From contig MU004198.1 of the NCBI GenBank assembly GCA_010093605.1, forward strand, positions 1,246,456 to 1,310,455: a DNA stretch of 64,000 nucleotides, written 5' to 3'. The DNA comes from Lophium mytilinum. Its lineage: Eukaryota > Ascomycota > Dothideomycetes > Mytilinidiales > Mytilinidiaceae. This document shows positions 56,031 through 64,000 of this stretch, piece after piece. A program made the translations under genes and the position numbers. Position 1 is the stretch's first letter. Every line of letters begins with the position of its first letter. The notes beneath the pieces are model-generated. The model was given only the letters and a program-made list of their open reading frames with translations. It did not search any database and was not told where the DNA came from.

Positions 56031-57075
56031 TCAACATTCAATCGCATTGTACATGCCCCCTCCTCCCTGCACCTTCTTCTTCGGATTGAAGTTCTTCTCA
56101 TACCCATTGTTATTCCAATCCATGTCCGCCCAATTCGGATGCGGAGTCCACTTCTTGAACTCCCCCTCATCCTTATCCTTCCTGTCGGCATCCAGGCGGT
56201 AGATTAGTCCGTTAATCCGCCCTTCGTCGCACTGGCATTGCTTCCCGTGTTCGTTGAACTCTCGGTGCTCGGGCCAGTTGGGCTTGCAGTTGCATGCGGG
56301 ACTGTTAGGGGTGTAGGTTAGACAAGTCGTGGGCTGGGTCGAGAGGGAGGTATGGTGCTGGGGTGGTGGAGTACATACCTAAGAGCCGGATCCCAATTGT
56401 ACGGCTCAATCCAGACCTGGTTGCCACCCGCATCTTTGACTTTGCGCCAGCATTGTGTCATTCTTCCACCTTGTCCTGATTCCTGTTAGACATCTGCCTC
56501 TGCACGTCAACTTCGACTATCTACACTCACGTTGCCACGTTGAGTGCCCAATCAACGCTGCGCCCTCTCCTCCCTGCAGCGATGACGCAGGTGGACACTC
56601 ATCAGACACGTTCGAGTCAGCTGTGAAAACTTCTGTGTTGTAGATTTCTCGGTTTTGAGGGTAGAATGAGTTGAATTTCATGCCGCTGCCGCCGCGGTTT
56701 GCATTGGTGGTTTTGTACTTGTCGTTCTCGGGGACTTTTGTCCTACATAGAGAAGAAGCCATTAGGATAGGGTAGGGGCTAGTGTGGGATGGAACTAGGA
56801 TATCGAAAAGCAAATGGGTGGAAAATGATGGGAAGACGAGCATAACAGACATACCACATGTTTGTTCGTCCAAGGCAGTAGAAGTAATAGCACATGTTTT
56901 GGCAGCCCATTGGGTCTTTGTCACAGTTCCAGGTGATGTGGAAGCCGTCGGTGCCGGGCTCGATCTCGTTGGGAAGATTGAGAGGAGTGCCACTTCTCTC
57001 GCCGGCTGCGTATGAGATTTGACATTGAGAGAGGAGAGTTACGAGGAGGAAGGAAGAAATGACGTTTCTTTTCAT
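56031..57075 (-). CDS. Secreted protein with possible NucA/NucB-type nuclease domain
   Basis: Four exons (57075-56855, 56742-56531, 56475-56379, 56301-56031) give 266 aa; all introns are GT-AG and the phases fit (the third exon uses the acceptor after aatcag). MKRNVISSFLLVTLLSQCQISYA is a signal peptide. The middle has CDKDPMGCQNMCYYFYC and DECPPASSLQGGEGAALIGH, then GRMTQCWRKVK. The DECPPAS...GG pattern reminds me of the NucA/NucB deoxyribonuclease domain, but I cannot confirm it. The C-terminal part is cysteine-containing (ACNCKPNWPEH, QCQCDEGRING). Secreted, disulfide-bonded; either a nuclease or an effector-type protein. Confidence 0.7.
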
Positions 57076-57262
57076 TGTGTGAGATTTGAAGGGAATGAGA
57101 GATGGAATGAATAGTGGAGAGTTTGGATTGGACTAAGAATATCGAGGTAGATGTAGAAGCCTGTCTCTCCTTTATAATCAAAGCATCACCTCGAGAGCGG
57201 TTAGCAGCGTTCTATATGAGGTATGGGCCATGGGATACCAGAATTCATAGATGTCCTCATAC

Positions 57263-57392
57263 TTCGCCTCCTGCTCTGCCGCCTCCTGCTCTGCCGCCTC
57301 CTGCTCTGCCGCCTCCTGCTCTGCCGCTTCCTGCTCTGCCGCTTCCTGCTCTGCTGCTTCCTGCTCTGCCGCTTCCTGCCCTGCCGCTTCAG
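57263..57392. repeat. 15-bp minisatellite (ctgctctgccgcctc)
   Basis: About eight near-identical 15-bp units. On the minus strand they would encode AEQEA repeats in frame, but the only start is GTG and no other support for a gene exists. Copies differ by single C/T changes, so slippage and drift are both visible. Confidence 0.85.
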
Positions 57393-57761
57393 CGACCTGT
57401 GACACAACATTCTACTCAGCATCGTGGCTCTGTCGGTAGAATCTACCCGCTCGCAGTGGCAGGAGCCTACTTGGATCCTGCCTTGGTGGAAGGCGTTTCA
57501 AGTTCCGTGTGGGAAGAAGGGGTGATGTTGGTTATGCTCCTAGGGGAAGTTTGTCCAAGGGTAGGGAGGCGCCCGCCAAGGTTGCCCGCCGCCCAGGGTT
57601 GCCATCTCAACCCCCTGCAAACCCAGTGACCTCAATCACGTGCAGCCTCAGTGACCAGACGTGCCAGTGCTCGAATGTAACTTAGGATTGTTTACCAAGA
57701 CAACTGGTTATTCTTACCAAGTGAAAACGCGTCGCTATCGAACTAGATACGCCACGTCATG

Positions 57762-58112
57762 ATTTCAGCGAGGGTACAGGCTCTTTCTCCTTTACAATTC
57801 TGCCCTGTCTTTCCGCCACGGTGTTCGATATGCAGACCTTCCGGTCACCCGCTGTACTGAAACGAGGCGGAATCTGGAAGAGGCGCTCATATTCCTGGAT
57901 TCTATCTATGGATGGGCACGTTACACAGGGGCTAGAGCTCTTCAAGCTCAGGAGCTATGCGAAGATCACTTTCAAACCCATATCAACAACCTCGCCTCAT
58001 CCTTTGCTTGCATACCTCTTCCATACATCCAGTCCCACGGCTCTGAGAAGCCCAAAGATAACGTGGCTGTGGTGGTTTCGGCTCTGCGCCTCCCACGTAC
58101 ATCTTCCTGATG
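57762..58112 (+). other. Protein-like open stretch, no start codon
   Basis: The frame is open without an ATG and reads VRYADLPVTRCTETRRNLEE, then ALIFLDSIYGWARYTGA, ALQAQELCEDHFQTHINN and LASSFACIPLPYIQSHG. A candidate acceptor (atttcag) precedes it. Its even composition suggests a former or mis-annotated coding exon. No family recognised. Confidence 0.3.
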
Positions 58113-58443
58113 TGTCCTGTTGCGATCCTACGGCGCCACTGGAGAGGTCTTGTCAATTATTCGAAGCGTCCGGGACACGCCAAATGTTTCCCCAACCCGC
58201 GCCGCCACGACTAAAGGAATGACCTGCTGACCAGATGCTACTCCGCCTTGAGCGGCAAATGCTCGCGACGTTGTCAAGACCTTTTGCGCTACTTAAGTCC
58301 TTCCCGTCCCATTAAAGCTCTCCTCTACATCATCTTCTCCTTCCATAAATCCATACCCTGAGACACTCCCAGCAATCGTTTTCCTTCATCATTTGACCAG
58401 ACAAGACCATTCCTCAGCACGACGGGTCCATCCACCCGTTACC

Positions 58444-58974
58444 ATGAAGCTGCCCTACGTCATCGCTATCTTGTGTGCTGCACTAGTAGCAAACACTTCC
58501 CCAGTGCCGGAGCCAGAAGCGAATGTGCTTGGACGACGAGACGATGGGGTAGAGTGTGGGCCTGGCAAAGGTGTCTGGGTTCCAGGCCTCATGTTCCTCG
58601 ATATGGCGGCAAGTTTCTGTACGGCGGCCGAGGGCAGTGACATCTCCGATGGCTACATGTACTCGGATACCTTCCTCGTCGAACTGAACACTCAAGGGTC
58701 GGAGGAGAAAGGACCGGCTGGAAAGATTATTTGTCGGTCAGCCTAGCTATATTCAGACGCTAACATTGCTGACATTAGCCTAGTCGCCATTCGTAACGAC
58801 GGTGAAAGACCCGCCTATCATGTCACAGACTGGTCAACCAAGTGCTACGACTACCTCAAAGTCTTCATGGACAATGAATGCAAGGGAACCAGAGGCGACA
58901 CCAAAGGTGGCATCAATACAATTGGGAACATCAAGTACGAAGCTACAATCAAGGAAGGAGACGTTTGGACGTGA
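58444..58974 (+). CDS. Small secreted cysteine-containing protein (effector-like)
   Basis: Two exons (58444-58732 and 58784-58974) with a 51-nt intron give 159 aa. MKLPYVIAILCAALVANTSP is a signal peptide, then VPEPEANVLGRRDDGVECGP, where RR is a likely Kex2 site for pro-peptide removal. The mature part has four cysteines (VECGP, SFCTAAEG, TKCYDYL, NECKGT) and ends NIKYEATIKEGDVWT. This matches the usual layout of small secreted fungal effectors. The donor (gtcggt) is unusual; the frame and acceptor (cctag) support it. No known family can be named. Confidence 0.75.
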
Positions 58975-59249
58975 AAATCACGAGATATGGTGGCACCTGA
59001 TGAAATGGCTGTTAAAGTGGTTGTTAGGACTAGTTCTTGCTCGTGCTGATTTCGAATGATGACTCTCATGGTGTTCTGAAGCAGTTGCAGAGTGTGTACG
59101 AATACAATGCGCACTTTATCAGAACGAGTAGAGCTTACGAAATTTATCCACTTAGTTGCCCTTTGTGAAAACTCATAATTACTGGATGTTCGCAACATTC
59201 TTATTAGTGTAAGAGTTTTGAGGATTCTTGAGCTTAACTGCAACCATCA

Positions 59250-60063
59250 CTACGAGCCCTGGGGTAATTGGAGAAACGCAAGTGGACCGATCTGATAAAT
59301 ACCGGCAGTGTTTTGTCCCGCAGTAGCCACGTCCAGTCGCACTCTCACCCACTCATCGTTTAGGGTCTCCCACATGTTTGACCCAACATTCTGCTTGATA
59401 AAGAGCTTCCTAAAGGTAGTGATGTCCTCCTCGCTCACCTCTGTCTCAAGGGGTTGCTGATCGGACGAGTGCTGTGGAATATCTCTGATCTGGTGCACCA
59501 ATACTGCCAAGTCTTCTTGCGTGGCTTTCCGTTCAGAGTATCGTACCATAGCTTCATCATGTCTTGTATAGTTGCCGTCGATGATCCGGAGCTGAGCTAA
59601 ATCGAGTGGGCTGAGTCCTTCCTTGACCACAAACTCCAGTGTGTTGTCTTCTCGAGTACGAGCGTCAAGGACCCCAAATCTATCATTTTGTATATAATGT
59701 CCCCGGCCGTCGTCTCCAAAAGTAGTCTCGACGAAATTACTAAGCTCCTCGATGGTAGCACCAATGAATCCGCTCTCAGATGGCTCTACTGGAGGTATTG
59801 TAGGTTCCGCAAAGGATTCCTGGTCTCGGGTCTGGATCAGTACCCATGGATTTCCTACTCTTTCAGAGGAAGGGTCATTATTTTCCCATCTTTCCTCCAT
59901 CGCCCTGAAGAGGAAGGAATTGATGACCTTTGAGACGGTGATCAGTTGCGATAGCCTATTAGGTATTCGATGGATAGCTTACTTCTACAGGCAAGTTTGC
60001 TGTGACGAAGAGTGGATATCCAGCTCCTTCCATGGAGGCGTCATCTGAGACGTCGCCCGACAT
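59250..60063 (-). CDS. Protein of unknown function
   Basis: Two exons (60063-59983 and 59927-59250) with a 55-nt intron give 252 aa starting MSGDVSDDASMEGAGYPLFV. The sequence is acidic and even in composition with no signal peptide or membrane helix: FIGATIEELSNFVETTFGDD, FVVKEGLSPLDLAQLRIIDG and RKLFIKQNVGSNMWETLNDE. Codon pattern and splice sites make it a credible gene. No domain recognised, and it could be lineage-specific. Confidence 0.65.
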
Positions 60064-60519
60064 GGTAAACCCGGTGGTCCAAGGTAGACAGAGTAGGGCT
60101 ATGTAACGGTGGAGTGATGAGGTCAACATGGAGGGTTGGGATGAAGCGGAAGGGAATTGGAGAGCGATGACAACCGTGCCGCATCCACACGTGACTATTT
60201 ACTTTCCTGACTATAATTTGTTATCATGTCGCCTCCTTTAATTACATAAGAAGTAGTGAAAATCGCCTTCCCTAGAATTCCAGGAAGTAAGCTTAAGCTC
60301 CCTTTCTTAGTAAGATCACGTGATCGTATCGAACTATACTGAAACACGTCTCACGCCTTGCAGCACCACTCAATCAAAGAGTATTACACGAAGACACCTT
60401 CCCAAGAAGTCACGCTGTCTCGCTGCTTTCCAGTCATATGATCCAGAACAAGCCCGAAGGTATTGTCTACTTTGTTCAAGGAAGCCGTAGATTTCATAAG
60501 CACTTCATCGAGCGTAGGT
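60064..60519. other. Intergenic
   Basis: About 456 bp between the unknown gene and the AT-rich element. No gene seen. Confidence 0.35.
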
Positions 60520-60733
60520 ACAGCTTAACTAACCTCCCCCATGTACATACCTCGGCTGACGTAGCTTGGTGCGTTATCTACATCCTTAACACCTCATCCG
60601 ACCTACTTCCTCCTCAATCAACACCTCATCCGACCTGCCCTACCTATTCACAATATCTTTTTCTAAGGATATAAGTACTGTAAATACATTTCTAATTAGT
60701 GGAAGACCTCTACGTGGAGCTAGATCTAGCTAT

Positions 60734-61501
60734 TAGGGCGTTATTAATATCGCACTAACACCCCTTTTATAATGTAACTACACCCCCCTCCCGTCTAATC
60801 TTCTAATTGGCTTAGAGAGGTCCTCTAAGGCCTCTAATTCTAAATGCTCTCTCTAAGTGCAGCGTGGCTATAAATAATTACCTTTTTATCCTCTACCTCT
60901 ATAATACGCTTATAATAGACCTCTAGCCGCTACCGCTATAAGTCTATAACTCTACCTTACCTATAAGGAGCTCCTGTATTAGATAGCATTATATAAGGTA
61001 GAAATAGAGGGGTTTATTTATTAGAATAGCTAGATATAGGCGGCGGCGATGTAGAGGGGCTAGGTTTAATGCGGAGAGGCTATAATAAGGTAAGAATCTA
61101 ACTATTTTAGTATACTTATAGGTATATAGGTATATAGGTAGTAATATAATAGGCTATATATACTATAGAAAATAGGAAGTATATATAGTAAAACGGGTAT
61201 ACTATATAATCTTACTATAAGTAGCTTTATATAAGGCCTTACGCACGGCCTATATATATAGCCTTATCTATAGCCTTATACGTAGCTAAATATAGGCTAC
61301 TAGAAACGGGAAGAATATATAATAAAATAGTAAGGCTGTATAGCTTTCCTATAGAAGACGGATGCGCATAAGAATTAAGCGCTGGAGCTTTCTCTAAGCC
61401 CTCCGAGCTAATTAGAAGATTAGATAGGAAGGGGGTGTAGTTGCATTATAAAAGGAGTGTTGGCGCAGAGAAAAGGGGGTATAATATTAATAGCGCCCCT
61501 A
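60734..61501. mobile_element. AT-rich non-coding element with ~90-bp inverted ends (MITE-like)
   Basis: The left end tagggcgttattaatatc... and the reverse complement of the right end taggggcgctattaatatt... align over about 90 bp, including ttttataatg-aactacacccc and ctaatcttctaatt. gctat borders both ends and may be the target duplication. The interior is AT-rich without open frames. Outside lie further inverted arms (cttaactaacctcccc and acctcggct near 60522-60560, reverse complement near 61787-61815), so a larger element or a nested pair is possible. The sequence looks RIP-degraded. Confidence 0.65.
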
Positions 61502-61883
61502 GCTATATAATAGAATTTAATAATCTTTTGAATTAACTTATATCACGTGATTAGATCCTTATATATACACGTCGCCTACCTATATAAGCGTAACCTTAGT
61601 CAGCGCCGTCCTAAGACAGCGCCGTGTTACCCACTTTCAAGTATCAAGAAACCGTGTAAATAGCAGCTTAGTAAGAAGTAAGGAATTTATAAAATAGTGC
61701 TTCATATACCTCATCTAACCTGCTAAAAAGTTGAGCTTACGTGGTAGCTTTTTAAGGGGTAGCCAAGCCAGGTTAGCCGAGGTGAAGGGGGGAGGTTAGT
61801 TAAGTTACGTCCTGCACTTCATCTTAATATAGTACCCGATGCTGGAAACAGCTCTGCGGCGCACCCCAAGCGGCGCTATCAAG
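61502..61883. other. Flank of mobile element
   Basis: AT-rich transition containing the outer inverted arm. No gene. Confidence 0.35.
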
Positions 61884-62088
61884 CATGCACAGATCAACGA
61901 CCCTGTACTGTACAGTCCATAGAATACATTTCAGCGTTCATGAGATTACCAGCCCCGGATTCCAAACCCCACAAACATGCGTTTTCCAGCGAAGCAAGCA
62001 CTCCACGGTCTTTTAAAGACTTAACAGGACCCAGGATTCTCTCCAATCACAGCCTCCACACAGTCCCCCAAGTCCCCAACCCCACTTC
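61884..62088 (-). repeat. Relic matching the 54.5-kb copy
   Basis: GC-richer counterpart of 54466-54860. The minus strand encodes DCVEAVIGENPGSC before a stop. It lies downstream of the membrane-protein gene; it may be the remnant of an older gene or a duplicated 3' end. Confidence 0.5.
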
Positions 62089-63893
62089 TCAAGCCCGCGA
62101 CAGCACACTCGACCGCATCTTCCCATTCAAAATCTCACTCGGCACCAAACTCCTCGTACTCATCCGCACCTCCTCCCCAGGATGCTGCCGAAACACCGTC
62201 GCAGTCGTCACTGTAGTGCTAGTATCGTGACGGTGGCGCTTCGTCGCAGTTCCCCGATTCCCACCCACGCCGACGCTAGCGCGCAGGTTCGCCACATTCT
62301 TAGGAAGCAACGGAACCTCAGGGATCTGCGCCGCCTCGTCATCGGTGTCCATGTACACCGAGCCCTGCGTGCGGATCTGCTCGCGCAGCCGCTGCTCTTC
62401 CACCCGTGAGGCCTGCTGGTCGACCCACGAGTCGATGGTGCGGAAACGAGGGACGGAGGACCGTGTCGTCGCGACGCTGTCGCGCGGTGGCGCTCGCCCG
62501 GTGGGCGTGGGCATGGCGGATGATCTTGCCGCCGAGGCGGGGGTCTGTGGTGCCGCTGGGGTCTGCGGAGCCTGGCTGTTGGTCCAGCTGAAGCGGGAGA
62601 TCATGGGCGGGGGCGCGAGACCCTGGGTCGGTCTGGGGCCTGGGTTGGAGGAGCTGCGGTTGAAGAGGAATTGCCGGAAGGATGGGGCGGGTTGGATGTT
62701 TAATGGGGCAGGCATGGCGGCGGGTTCCGGGTACTGGAGGTCGGATGACATGTTGGAGAGGGAGCGGGTGTTGTGGGTTGATGCGCTTCGGCGCTGCGTC
62801 TGGAGGGGGAGAACAGGGGATGAAGGGGTCTCGCTGATGTCCCGGTTATGTGAATTTGAGCGGGATGGGCGGGGCGGAGAGTCGAGGAGGAAGCTTCGCT
62901 CTTGGCTCCGATTGCGGTTTGTGCTACTTTGCCTAGTGATGATGGGCTGGCGGTCGAAGCTTGTGTGGCGTTAGCAAACATGGCGTTGACTGAGAGATAG
63001 AAAAGAAATTTTTTAGTGTTGTAAGAATCTTGAAGATGAAGAGTCGTTCTTTTGGTACCACCGAATGATGCAAATCTCACGTGGATATCGGAAAATCAGG
63101 CTTCAATGCACTCACGTTTGTGTGTCGGAGAAGGGATTTTGGGAAGAATTTGAACCGGCCCGCCTAACAGTTGGACGAGGGGTGGTTGGCAGATCCTTCA
63201 TTGAAGGATTGTCGAATGGCGCAGTGCGACCCCAAGCATAAGCAGGTGTCGTCCAGTTCTGGGTTGCAGTTTGAGGCTCCTTTGGATTAGATCGTCTTCG
63301 AATCTTCATTCTCGTAAAGACATCACTAAATGTAAGGCCTCGCTTCTTCATAACGTAGAAAGCGAAGAAGAGTAAGATGACTACAATAGTCGCGCCTATC
63401 CGTTGTCAGCAGGGACCATGTTGATCGTTAGCTTGCCCGTACCAATTGACCCAGCGGCGATCAACAGATGTTCCGTAGTGGAAGATAGCCCGCCCTTGTG
63501 ACGTGGTGGTGGAGGCGGCGGTGGTAAGATGGTAACGAAAGTTTCGGTGGCAGGTTGCGCTCCCAGTCCCGTAATAGTTGGTTGAAGGGTCTGCACCATA
63601 GTCACACGTAACTAATCGAGTCAGCATTCCTCCACACCGAGTTTTAACGAGCCACTCCAACTTACACCGTGCTCTTCGCTATCATGCTTTTCGTCTCCTC
63701 CAACAGACGTCGTAATCGCCTTCTCTTTGTGAGTTGGGCTTGGCGCCTTGGTCGTTACTGGAGTCGGAGGTTCATCATCCTCATAATCGCTGTCCACCTC
63801 TTCTTCTGTCTCATCGTTCCGCGGTGTGATGAAGTCAGTAGTCACAGCATATCTAACCTTGTTGTTCGAGCTACGGCGCCTTGCAATGGGCAT
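62089..63893 (-). CDS. Single-pass membrane protein with disordered cytosolic tail
   Basis: Four exons (63893-63666, 63611-63443, 63395-63116, 62959-62089) give about 515 aa. Introns are 54, 47 and 156 nt; the last has an alternative acceptor, but only the acacaag site keeps frame. MPIARRRSSNNKVRYAVTTD opens an acidic, Thr/Pro-rich N-terminal part. One membrane helix follows (ATIVVILLFFAFYVM) with a basic stop-transfer KKRG. The tail has repeats of Ser/Pro/Thr, and the C-terminal part contains VFRQHPGEEVRMSTRSLVPS, a motif I associate with fungal membrane proteins of unknown role. A signalling or cell-wall stress function is only a guess. Confidence 0.75.
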
Positions 63894-64000
63894 TTTCACG
63901 TCCGTTTACAAGGTTCGGAGGGTCGAAGAGGATATCGATCCGTCGATCAGGCGGCTCGCGGCTCAATTGACTCCACAAACAACATCTGATCGCGCAGTGG
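63894..64000. other. Upstream flank of last gene
   Basis: Right edge of the window; promoter side of the membrane protein. No feature. Confidence 0.3.

Noticed and set aside
57114-57629. Plus-strand frame with ALPPPALPP-type repeats
   Set aside because: It is the reverse reading of the 15-bp minisatellite and has no other gene-like features.

Overview
The window reads as nuclear DNA of a filamentous ascomycete (Pezizomycotina, possibly Dothideomycetes; the class is inference). The support is short introns of about 45-110 nt with GT-AG ends and CTAAC-like branch points, typical fungal families (fused HNH-like/aminoglycoside-kinase-like protein, UstYa/DUF3328, GH31, POL12, SEC14-like, RPL22), and AT-rich blocks and nonsense changes of the C-to-T kind that repeat-induced point mutation (RIP) produces. 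No bacterial operons or CRISPR arrays are visible, and I did not recognise tRNA or rRNA genes by eye.

Layout. 0-9 kb: a P/Q-rich protein running off the left edge, a butanediol/sorbitol-type dehydrogenase, a secreted histidine acid phosphatase and the HNH-like/APH fusion. 9.5-13.7 kb: a DUF6914-like gene stopped by one TAG, a large array of degenerate two-orientation repeats, and a small membrane protein whose leader holds an 11-bp minisatellite. 14-22 kb: a housekeeping block (GNAT, RPL22, SEC14-like, POL12). 22-34 kb: a mixed accessory block with relics of a Zn2Cys6 regulator, an MFS transporter and a flavin monooxygenase, three neighbouring lipid-type enzymes (TLC, fatty acid hydroxylase, CDP-alcohol phosphatidyltransferase), a secreted protein and an atypical P450. 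35-48 kb: GH31 glucosidase, GPI-type surface protein, secreted amine oxidase, MDR oxidoreductase and a PAP2 membrane protein. 49-60 kb: an island of small secreted proteins with two UstYa genes (one intact, one broken) around a short secreted precursor that carries a duplicated decapeptide. 60-62 kb: an AT-rich mobile element with inverted ends. 62-64 kb: a single-pass membrane protein.

The strongest candidate for something new is 50.6-54.3 kb, a UstYa pair flanking a precursor-like gene in which the peptide AVANPADILG occurs twice with only synonymous differences. In known fungal RiPP (dikaritin) loci, UstYa-type oxidases modify peptides excised from secreted precursors. Whether this locus makes such a peptide is inference. 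Other items worth checking are the repeat array at 10.4-12.4 kb, two perfect ~40-bp inverted repeats, and RIP-like decay of several genes.
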